Assembly (NCBI GenBank): GCA_002372235.1
Contig: DFJI01000016.1
Coordinates: 1-5,672, forward strand
DNA: 5,672 nucleotides
Reading direction: 5' to 3'
Origin: Prevotella sp. UBA3675
GTDB taxonomy: Bacteria; Bacteroidota; Bacteroidia; Bacteroidales; Bacteroidaceae
Of the stretch, positions 1 through 5,655 are shown one piece after another. The stretch's first letter is position 1; every line of letters starts with the position of its first letter. A program made the position numbers and the translations under genes. Below the pieces are notes generated by a model. The model saw only the letters and a list, made by a program, of their open reading frames with translations. It had not been told where the DNA came from and did no database searches.

Positions 1-132
1 ATCTACTACACCATCGTGAAAGAGGTGCTGGGCGAGAAGTGGCTCACTAATAAGTACCTGCGACTGGGCACCTCAAGACTCGCTAATCTGCTGCTGAGCG
101 AAGTGGTGGGAGAAGAGGTGAAGTTCTTCTAA
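1..132 (+). CDS. deoC: Deoxyribose-phosphate aldolase, C-terminal fragment
   Basis: The left edge of the window cuts this gene; 43 codons and a TAA stop remain, in frame 1. The visible tail contains RLGTSRLANLLLS followed by GEEVKFF, which I recognise from memory as the C-terminus of Bacteroidota DeoC (compare the FRxGASSLxxxLL tail of other DeoC proteins). DeoC is a cytosolic class I aldolase that splits 2-deoxyribose-5-phosphate into acetaldehyde and glyceraldehyde-3-phosphate during deoxynucleoside breakdown. Its Schiff-base lysine and TIM-barrel core lie upstream of the window and cannot be checked here. The gene converges on the prenyl synthase, and a large palindrome follows its stop by about 20 bp. 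The assignment rests on a short tail, so another protein is possible but unlikely. Confidence 0.8.
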   Translation: MYYTIVKEVLGEKWLTNKYLRLGTSRLANLLLSEVVGEEVKFF

Positions 133-137
133 GGAAA

Positions 138-274
138 AGAGGCCATGAACTTGGCCCCCCTTCTGCCCCCGAGGGGGCTACTATAGAAAAGCAATTTGCA
201 AAACTATAGTAGCCCCCTCGGGGGCAGAAGGGGGGGCCGTGGTCGTGGCCGTGGGCCTCTGTCTTCTCTTTTTT
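138..274. terminator. Probable terminator between convergent genes
   Basis: An outer 7-bp pair, AGAGGCC (138-144) with GGCCTCT (254-260), encloses a much longer GC-rich stem (153-238). On the + strand it is followed by a pyrimidine-rich stretch ending in six T (269-274) that overlaps the stop codon of the opposing gene. This suits a rho-independent terminator for deoC. In the other direction only a short TCTTTTCC tract follows the stem, so termination of the prenyl synthase transcript is plausible but weaker. The position between two convergent stop codons supports the call. Confidence 0.6.
153..238. repeat. Long near-perfect palindrome with BIME-like internal structure
   Basis: The arms at 155-186 and 204-235 are exact reverse complements over 32 bp. 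GG (153-154) and CC (237-238) add two more pairs around one bulged G at 236. The 17-nt loop (187-203) itself contains GCAA-T-TTGC. Each arm also holds its own small palindrome: GCCCCCGAGGGGGC on the left (165-178) and its complement on the right (212-225). The tetranucleotide GTAG precedes the small palindrome on both strands (209-212 on +, complement of 178-181 on -). Two REP-like units therefore face each other, which is how BIME elements of other bacteria are built. The structure is directly visible; the BIME interpretation is inference. Confidence 0.8.
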
Positions 275-1250
275 ATTTTGTCCTTTCTATCACGAAATCA
301 ACGTAAGCAGTAAGAGCTTTCTTGATGTCGTCTTGTTTCACGTTTTCATCAATATACTGCTGGCACTTCGCACGGAAGTCCTGCATGCGACGTTCCGCAT
401 ACTCTATGCCGCCAGCCTGCTTGGCATACTCCACAAGAACGGCAATCTCATCGGCATTCACCCCACCCGACTTCACCTTGCGGGCCAACGTCATCATCGA
501 GTCCATGCGATGATTGTTGAGCGCATAGATCACGGGTAGCGTGAGCTTGCCCTCAGCCATGTCGTTGCCCGTAGGCTTGCCTATCTCCTTGGAGTCGTAG
601 TAGTCGAAGATGTCGTCGCGAATCTGGAACATGATGCCGAGGTCCTGACCGAACTGCGCGGCACGCTTCACATCGTCATCACTGGCACCTGCCGAGAGCG
701 CGCCTATCGAGGCACACGCCTCGAAGAGTGCTGCCGTCTTGTTCTTGATGATCTGATAATACACCTCCTCGCTGATCTCCTGGTTCTGAATGTTCGTGAG
801 CTGCAGTATCTCGCCCGCAGCCAGGGTGCGACCTAGCTCGGCCAGATACTCCACGATGCGCTGATTGCCCGTCTTCGAGACATGCAGCAGTGCGGTGGAA
901 AGGATAAAATCGCCCACGAGCACGGCCACCTTATTGTCGTATGTGGCGTTGACCGAAGCCTGTCCGCGCCGCTCCGAGCTCTCATCCACCACATCGTCGT
1001 GAACGAGCGATGCCGTGTGCAGCAATTCCAGCCCCACGGCGGCATGCTGAGTGACAGCCGATACCTGTCCGTAGTTCTTCGCCGTGAGCAGAATGAGCAT
1101 GGGGCGCATACGCTTGCCGCCACGCTGTCTGATATGCGTCAGCGCCTGCGAGAGCAATCCGTCGTCGTGGGTCAAAGCCTCGTTGAAAAGTTCGATGAAA
1201 TCGAGCAAATCATGCTCAATAGGGTGTTTGATAAGATTCAGATAGTCCAT
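273..1250 (-). CDS. ispB: Long-chain polyprenyl diphosphate synthase (octaprenyl-type)
   Basis: Cytosolic trans-prenyltransferase that adds isopentenyl diphosphate units to an allylic primer, giving the long side chain of menaquinone. The 325-residue length is normal for the family. Visible motifs are GGKRMRP (44-50), the first Asp-rich motif DDVVD (85-89) followed by RRG, the NKTAALFEAC helix (170-179), the second Asp-rich motif DDIFD (212-216) and a GKPTGND loop (224-230). Small residues Ala80 and Ser81 lie five and four positions before the first DDxxD, where short-chain enzymes carry bulky aromatics, so a long product is expected; its exact length cannot be read. I chose the ATG at 1250 (MDYLNLIKHP). 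An upstream TTG at 1271 would add seven residues that overlap the likely promoter. It is divergent from polA and convergent with deoC, so it is probably transcribed alone. Confidence 0.9.
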   Translation of the reverse strand: MDYLNLIKHPIEHDLLDFIELFNEALTHDDGLLSQALTHIRQRGGKRMRPMLILLTAKNYGQVSAVTQHAAVGLELLHTASLVHDDVVDESSERRGQASVNATYDNKVAVLVGDFILSTALLHVSKTGNQRIVEYLAELGRTLAAGEILQLTNIQNQEISEEVYYQIIKNKTAALFEACASIGALSAGASDDDVKRAAQFGQDLGIMFQIRDDIFDYYDSKEIGKPTGNDMAEGKLTLPVIYALNNHRMDSMMTLARKVKSGGVNADEIAVLVEYAKQAGGIEYAERRMQDFRAKCQQYIDENVKQDDIKKALTAYVDFVIERTK

Positions 1251-1256
1251 TATAAA

Positions 1257-1276
1257 ACAAATTTGTGACAAATTTA
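1257..1276 (-). promoter_or_regulatory. Candidate -7 box and paired AAATTT repeats before ispB
   Basis: On the - strand, TAAATTTG (1276 down to 1269) matches the Bacteroidota -7 consensus TAnnTTTG exactly, 18 bp before the ispB ATG, implying a very short leader. No convincing TTTG -33 box is visible about 20 bp upstream. The same spot carries the direct repeat ACAAATTT at 1257-1264 and 1268-1275, spaced 11 bp, about one helical turn. The first copy lies within the perfect palindrome ACAAATTTGT (1257-1266). This may be an operator, or just chance in A/T-rich DNA. Confidence 0.35.
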
Positions 1277-1333
1277 GTGAAAAAGTTCGGAAGATGAGAA
1301 ATTATTTAGTAATTTTACACGAAAAATTTGGTG

Positions 1334-1388
1334 GACTGTAGATGAAAGACTATAGACTACAGATGAAAGACTACGGACTTTAGACAAG
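1334..1388. repeat. Tandem 21-bp repeat upstream of polA
   Basis: Two 21-bp units (1334-1354 and 1355-1375) share 17 positions; both read GACTnnAGATGAAAGACTA followed by two variable bases. A decayed third copy starts with GACTTTAGAC at 1376. The array ends about 15 bp before the polA start codon, so it lies in the leader or promoter of polA. I see no clear TAnnTTTG box for polA; the nearest partial match is AAAATTTG at 1323-1330. Its function is unknown. Confidence 0.6.
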
Positions 1389-1402
1389 AAACGAAAGAAG
1401 AT

Positions 1403-4255
1403 ATGAATAAAGTTTTTCTATTAGATGCATACGCGCTGATCTATCGGTCATACTATGCCTTCATCAAGAATCCGCGCATCAACTCTAAGGGACTGAACAC
1501 CTCGGCCATCATCGGGTTTGTGAACACGCTGTTAGAGGTGCTGGAGAAGGAGCACCCCACTCACTTGGGTGTGGCCTTCGATCCCCACGGCCCCACTTTC
1601 CGCAGCGAGGCTTTCCCCGACTATAAGGCGCAGCGCGAGGCCACGCCCGAGGATATACGCAAGGCGGTGCCCATCATCAAGGAGCTGCTCGAGGCGTGGC
1701 GCATCCCTGCCATCCAGGTGGATGGCTTCGAAGCCGACGACGTGATAGGAACGCTCGCGAAGAGATTCTCGGAGAGCTCCGAGACCTCAGAGCGCTCCGA
1801 GAACTCCGAGACCTCCGAGAACTCTGAGAACTCAGAGCACTCCGAGACCTCCCAGCCCTCCCAGCCCTCCACCGTCTTTATGCTCACCCCCGACAAGGAC
1901 TACGGCCAGCTGGTGTCTGAGCGGGCCAAGATCTTCCGTCCGCGTCATGGCGGCGGCTACGAGGTGATGGGTCCGCAGGAGGTGTGCGCCAAATATGGGA
2001 TAGCAAGAACCAGTCAGGTCATTGACCTCCTGGCGCTGATGGGCGACTCAGCCGACAACTTCCCAGGTTGTCCGGGCGTAGGTGAGAAAACTGCCGCGAA
2101 GCTCATCAACGACTTCGGGTCGGTCGATGAACTGCTGCGCCGAACCAACGAGCTGAAGGGCGCACTGAAGAAAAAAGTGGAAGAGCATGTCGAGGACATT
2201 CGCATGAGCTACTTCCTCGCCACCATCCGAACCGACGTGCCCACCGATGTCACACTCGACCAGCTCGCACTTCAATCGCCCGACGAGGAGAAACTGGAAA
2301 AACTGCTCGACGAACTCGAGTTCAAAACACTGAAAAACCGAATCCTTAAAAAAACAGAAAAGAAGCAAATTCCTGCTAACGGACAGCTTTCTCTCTTTGA
2401 CGTTTTTCCGACCGACGGGCAAGTTGAGCCAAAAAATTCGAGTTTTGAGAGCCTTAAAACGACCTCGCATCGCTATCAACTCATTGATACTGAGGAAGAA
2501 ATGCTCAGAATTTTTTCCATTTTCAAGACAAAAAAAATTCTCAGTTTAGACACGGAGACCACTTCAACCTCGCCCATCGATGCCGAATTGGTGGGTTTGA
2601 GCTTCGCCGTGGAGGAACATGAGGCTTTCTATGTACCCATTCCTGCCAATCGTGAAGAAGCGTTGCGAATTGTTAACATCTTTAAACCTCTCTATGAAGA
2701 CCCTCAAATTCTGAAGGTCGGACAGAACATTAAGTACGATTTAGAAGTTTTAAGAAACTATAACATACACCTCGCAGGACCCATGTGGGACACCATGATT
2801 GCCCACTATCTCATTCAGCCCGAGCTGCGACACAACATGGACTACATGGCCGAGGTCTATCTGAACTATCAGACCGTGCACATCGACGAGCTGATAGGTC
2901 CGCGCGGCAAGAACCAGCGGTCGATGCGCGATCTCTCACCTACCGAGGTCTATGAATATGCTTGCGAGGATGCCGACATCACCCTGCAACTGAAGAACAA
3001 GCTGGAGCCGGAGCTCAAGAAATATGACTGCGAGCATCTGTTCTACGACATTGAGATGCCGCTCATGCCCGTACTGGCCGAGATGGAGATGACGGGCGTG
3101 GTGCTCGACACGCAGTCGCTGGCACAGACCTCAAAGGAGCTCACCGAACGCATGAACCAGATAGAGCACGACATCTACGAGCTGGCCGGCCATGCCTTCA
3201 ACATATCGTCGCCTCGACAGGTGGGCGAAGTGCTCTTCACCGAACTCAAGATCGTGGAGAAGGCAAAGAAGACGAAGACCGGACAGTACGTCACGTCGGA
3301 GGAGGTGCTGCAACAGCTGCGCACCAAGCATCCCATCGTGGGTAAGATACTGGACTACAGAGGATTGAAGAAACTCCTCAGTACCTACGTCGATAACCTC
3401 CCCACCCTCATCAACCCACACACAGGACACATCCACACCTCGTTCAACCAGACCATCACGGCCACGGGTCGCCTGTCATCCTCCGACCCCAACCTGCAGA
3501 ACATCCCCGTGCGCGGCGAAGACGGCAAGGAGATTCGCAAGGCTTTCGTGCCTGAGCCCGGCTGCCTGTTCTTCTCGGCTGACTACTCACAGATTGAGCT
3601 GCGCGTGATGGCCCATCTCTCAGGCGACGAAGCCATGATTGAGGCTTTCCGCAGCGGCTACGACGTGCATGCCGCCACAGCCGCAAAGGTGTATAAAAAG
3701 GAGATTGACGACGTGACGCGCGACGAGCGAACGAAGGCCAAACGCGCCAACTTCGGCATCATCTACGGCATCACCGTCTTCGGCCTGGCCGAGCGGCTCG
3801 ACATCAGCCGCGACGAGGCCCGACAGCTCATCGACGGCTACTTCGAGACCTTCCCGCGCGTTCGCGACTATATGGAACAGGCCAAGCAGACGGCCCGACA
3901 GCAGGGCTACGTCACTACCCTATTCGGTAGGCGCCGCTATCTGCCCGACATCAACTCGCAGAATGCCACCGTGCGCGGATTTGCCGAGCGCAATGCCATC
4001 AACGCACCCATACAGGGTACAGCTGCCGACATCATCAAGGTGGCCATGATCCGCATCTTCAGGCGCTTCCAGCAAGAGGGCATCCGCTCGAAGATGATCC
4101 TGCAGGTGCATGACGAACTGAACTTCTCGGTGTTGCCCGAGGAGAAGGAGCAGGTGGAACGCATCGTGCTCGAAGAGATGGAGCACGCCTTCGAGATGAA
4201 AGTTCCGCTCGTGGCCGACAGCGGATTCGGACAGAACTGGCTGGAGGCACACTAA
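1403..4255 (+). CDS. polA: DNA polymerase I with all three catalytic domains
   Basis: A 950-residue family A polymerase that removes RNA primers and fills gaps in replication and repair; E. coli PolA has 928. The 5' nuclease domain covers about 1-310: Asp8 (LLDAYALIYRSYYAF), GFEADDVIG (108-116), TPDKDYGQL (162-170), MGDSADNFPGCPGVGEKTA (213-231, the metal site and helix-hairpin-helix). The 3'-5' exonuclease (about 355-550) keeps Exo I DTET (Asp383, Glu385), Exo II NIKYD (Asn442, Asp446) and Exo III YACED (Tyr519, Asp523), so proofreading should work. The polymerase has motif A SADYSQIELR (Asp727), motif B with Arg776, Lys780, Phe784 and Tyr788, and motif C QVHDE (Asp904). Phe784 is the position where Phe disfavours dideoxynucleotides. 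Oddities are a Ser/Glu repeat at 123-155 and an A/T-rich stretch over the linker and early exonuclease domain. The start is supported by MNKVFLLDAY and a purine-rich GAAAGAAG just upstream. Confidence 0.97.
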   Translation: MNKVFLLDAYALIYRSYYAFIKNPRINSKGLNTSAIIGFVNTLLEVLEKEHPTHLGVAFDPHGPTFRSEAFPDYKAQREATPEDIRKAVPIIKELLEAWRIPAIQVDGFEADDVIGTLAKRFSESSETSERSENSETSENSENSEHSETSQPSQPSTVFMLTPDKDYGQLVSERAKIFRPRHGGGYEVMGPQEVCAKYGIARTSQVIDLLALMGDSADNFPGCPGVGEKTAAKLINDFGSVDELLRRTNELKGALKKKVEEHVEDIRMSYFLATIRTDVPTDVTLDQLALQSPDEEKLEKLLDELEFKTLKNRILKKTEKKQIPANGQLSLFDVFPTDGQVEPKNSSFESLKTTSHRYQLIDTEEEMLRIFSIFKTKKILSLDTETTSTSPIDAELVGLSFAVEEHEAFYVPIPANREEALRIVNIFKPLYEDPQILKVGQNIKYDLEVLRNYNIHLAGPMWDTMIAHYLIQPELRHNMDYMAEVYLNYQTVHIDELIGPRGKNQRSMRDLSPTEVYEYACEDADITLQLKNKLEPELKKYDCEHLFYDIEMPLMPVLAEMEMTGVVLDTQSLAQTSKELTERMNQIEHDIYELAGHAFNISSPRQVGEVLFTELKIVEKAKKTKTGQYVTSEEVLQQLRTKHPIVGKILDYRGLKKLLSTYVDNLPTLINPHTGHIHTSFNQTITATGRLSSSDPNLQNIPVRGEDGKEIRKAFVPEPGCLFFSADYSQIELRVMAHLSGDEAMIEAFRSGYDVHAATAAKVYKKEIDDVTRDERTKAKRANFGIIYGITVFGLAERLDISRDEARQLIDGYFETFPRVRDYMEQAKQTARQQGYVTTLFGRRRYLPDINSQNATVRGFAERNAINAPIQGTAADIIKVAMIRIFRRFQQEGIRSKMILQVHDELNFSVLPEEKEQVERIVLEEMEHAFEMKVPLVADSGFGQNWLEAH
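1769..1867 (+). repeat. In-frame 9-bp minisatellite inside polA
   Basis: Eleven consecutive 9-bp units with consensus TCCGAGANC run from 1769 to 1867; the last two are TCCCAGCCC. They encode Ser-Glu-X (X = Ser, Thr, Arg, Asn or His) and finally Ser-Gln-Pro, residues 123-155. The repeat sits between GTLAKR and VFMLTPDKD of the 5' nuclease domain, where E. coli PolA has only a short helix-loop. The unit is a multiple of three, so copy-number change would keep the reading frame. The encoded segment should be an acidic, disordered loop. Confidence 0.9.
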
Positions 4256-4396
4256 AATCCCTCACGGCCCTCCCGCCCCCACAACACCCCCGTCCCACAA
4301 CCTCCACCCGTCGCAACCCCATCGCACCCCCATCGTCCCCCGTGAACTGCGGAGGTTCCGCAGTTCCCCCCAACAACAAAAAAAGGAACAACCGCC
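4256..4396. other. C-dominated spacer between polA and the transposase
   Basis: This 141-bp spacer is overwhelmingly C on the + strand with few G, and the bias continues into the first codons of the next gene. It contains short reiterations such as CCCCATCG. I find no promoter box and no hairpin followed by a T-run, so polA has no recognisable intrinsic terminator here and the transposase may be transcribed by read-through. An AAGGA (4383-4387) lies 9 nt before the downstream ATG and may help initiation. The one clear structure is the hairpin at 4344-4366. Confidence 0.6.
4344..4366. repeat. Perfect REP-like hairpin before the transposase
   Basis: GAACTGCGGA (4344-4353), a GGT loop (4354-4356) and TCCGCAGTTC (4357-4366) form a perfect 10-bp stem with a 3-nt loop, set between C-runs. 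It ends 30 bp before the RAYT-like start codon. RAYT genes are commonly flanked by REP palindromes, so this could be a substrate of the encoded protein. No GTAG or GGAG foot precedes it on either strand, and no T-run follows it, so neither a classical REP nor a terminator is proven. Confidence 0.75.
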
Positions 4397-5599
4397 ATGC
4401 CACCCAACAACACCCCCACAAAACCGCCCTACTGGAAGCCCACGCAACCTTCCATGAAGCGGCGTAGCAAAAGCCATGACTACACCGAGCGAGGCATCTA
4501 TATGATCACCATAGCCACGGAAGGCCGCAGACCCTTGTTCGGGAAAATCAGCGGAAAGGTCGAAGAGACAGAGAGTCCCGACAAGCCCCATATCGAGCTG
4601 TCGCCCCTTGGCAGAAAAGTACAGGAGTGCTGGTATGGCATCCATCATTTTCATCCCGCCATCGATGTGCTGAAGTTATGCATCATGCCCGACCACATCC
4701 ACGGCATCCTTTTCGTGAAGGAGAGAATAGAGAAGCACTTAGGCCACGTCATCTGGGGCTTCAAGTACGGGACAACGAAAGCAGCCATGAGCATCGGCAT
4801 TATCGCTGCGGACATACCGCAGCACACAGAACCAGCCGCCATCACCCAGCCAACAGCCCCCACCCAGCCGGCTGCTACAGCCCAGCCAGCCGCCACGCCC
4901 CAACCACCAGCTACCGCGCCCCTGCCACCAGCCGCCGCACCCCTGCCACCAACCCCATCGGTTCCACCCGTCCCGTGTGATGCGGTACATCCGCATCACG
5001 ATGACAAGCACAAGAAGAAGGGCGAGGCGCGCAAGCACGGCGACCTCTGGGAGACTGGCTACAACGACCGCATCCTGCTGCACAGGGGGCAGCTGCAGCG
5101 CATGATGGCCTATTTAGACGACAACCCCCGCCGCCTGCTCATGAAACGAGAGCACCCGGAGTTCTTCACCAACCTGGGCACGCTCACCGTAGCTGGAATC
5201 ACCATGCAGGCGATGGGCAACCGCTTCCTCTTAGACAACCCCATCAAGCGACAGGTGCAATGCTCCCGCCATCTCTACCCTCACGAGATTGAGGCACTGA
5301 AGGAAGCCTTCCTCGAAGACGGGCGCAAGGGAGCTGTCCTCGTGTCGCCTTGCATCAGTCCTGGCGAGAGCATCGTCGCCACGGCTGCCTTAGAGAATGG
5401 TGTCGCGCTCATCGTGCTGCTGCTCAACGGCCTGCCCCCTTATTACAAGCCGAAGCCCCGCTACTTAGAGGCCTGCACCAGGGGCCGTTTACTGCTGCTC
5501 GCCCCCTTCCCCTATCAGACCGAGAAAATTGCCTTCATGCGCCAGCGATGCCTTCAGCTGAACGACATTGCCGCAAAGCTATGCGACGAACAGGCATAA
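4397..5599 (+). CDS. RAYT-like HUH (Y1) transposase fused to a DprA/Rossmann-like domain
   Basis: Residues about 20-250 resemble REP-associated tyrosine transposases, relatives of IS200/IS605 TnpA that nick and join single-stranded DNA through a 5'-phosphotyrosine. Visible parts are the N-terminal RRSKSHDYTERGIYMITIAT (22-41), the HUH metal motif MPDHIHGI (97-104; His100, His102), GYNDRI (221-226) and YLDDNP (239-244), where Tyr239 is the likely nucleophile. Between the HUH and Tyr motifs lies a Pro/Ala/Thr/Gln-rich insert (141-193) and a His/Lys-rich stretch (198-214). Residues about 260-400 form a second unit with an alternating beta/alpha look: VLVSPCISPGES (314-325), ALIVLLLNG (337-345), RLLLLAP (364-370), MRQRCLQLNDIA (381-392). 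By eye this order resembles DprA (nucleotide-fold core, then FPRRNRxI); this is inference. At 400 residues it is about twice a usual RAYT. No terminal inverted repeats or target duplications were seen. ATG at 4397 has a weak AAGGA; ATG at 4454 (MKRRSKSH) is an alternative nearer the conserved start. Confidence 0.85.
   Translation: MPPNNTPTKPPYWKPTQPSMKRRSKSHDYTERGIYMITIATEGRRPLFGKISGKVEETESPDKPHIELSPLGRKVQECWYGIHHFHPAIDVLKLCIMPDHIHGILFVKERIEKHLGHVIWGFKYGTTKAAMSIGIIAADIPQHTEPAAITQPTAPTQPAATAQPAATPQPPATAPLPPAAAPLPPTPSVPPVPCDAVHPHHDDKHKKKGEARKHGDLWETGYNDRILLHRGQLQRMMAYLDDNPRRLLMKREHPEFFTNLGTLTVAGITMQAMGNRFLLDNPIKRQVQCSRHLYPHEIEALKEAFLEDGRKGAVLVSPCISPGESIVATAALENGVALIVLLLNGLPPYYKPKPRYLEACTRGRLLLLAPFPYQTEKIAFMRQRCLQLNDIAAKLCDEQA
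4817..4975 (+). repeat. Low-complexity C-rich insert in the transposase gene
   Basis: This stretch encodes residues 141-193, nearly all Pro, Ala, Thr and Gln, with recurring QPAAT and APLPP blocks. At DNA level CCCCTGCCACCA occurs exactly at 4919-4930 and 4940-4951 (period 21 bp), and CAGCCGGCTG (4865-4874) is a perfect palindrome. Replication slippage is the likely origin. It separates the HUH motif from the catalytic tyrosine helix and probably forms a flexible linker. Confidence 0.75.
4977..4999. repeat. Perfect 9-bp-stem hairpin inside the transposase coding sequence
   Basis: GTGATGCGG (4977-4985) and CCGCATCAC (4991-4999) are exact reverse complements around the loop TACAT. The hairpin starts right after the Pro-rich repeat and encodes part of the His-rich CDAVHPHHDD segment. 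It may be a captured palindrome or a chance structure. Confidence 0.6.
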
Positions 5600-5655
5600 C
5601 GACTGAAGAAAAAGACAACTAAACAATAACTCACAATTTTATTTTACAAAAGACA

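Noticed and set aside
882..1268. Frame of 128 codons opposite the prenyl synthase
   Set aside because: It is antisense to well-conserved Asp-rich motifs and resembles no family.
1251..1271. TTG start giving the prenyl synthase seven extra residues
   Set aside because: The ATG at 1250 begins the MDYLNLIKHP-type N-terminus I expect for the family, and the extension would overlap the likely -7 box and start site.
1769..1867. CRISPR-like array
   Set aside because: The 9-bp units are contiguous, have no spacers and are translated within polA.
1621..1896. Antisense frame of 91 codons opposite the polA repeat
   Set aside because: It is a mirror of the minisatellite and GC-rich polA codons, without recognisable protein features.
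2530..2537. Run of eight A in polA as a programmed frameshift site
   Set aside because: The reading frame continues intact through the exonuclease motifs, and no shifted product or stimulatory structure is apparent.
4253..4345. polA and the transposase lie in the same frame, suggesting read-through or one split gene
   Set aside because: polA ends normally after GFGQNWLEAH with TAA, and a second in-frame TGA lies at 4343-4345; the open stretch between them is only Pro-rich C-tract.
5580..5598. TATGC/GCATA stem at the end of the transposase as terminator or element end
   Set aside because: Only 5 bp with a 9-nt loop, no T-run, and no match to the upstream hairpin.
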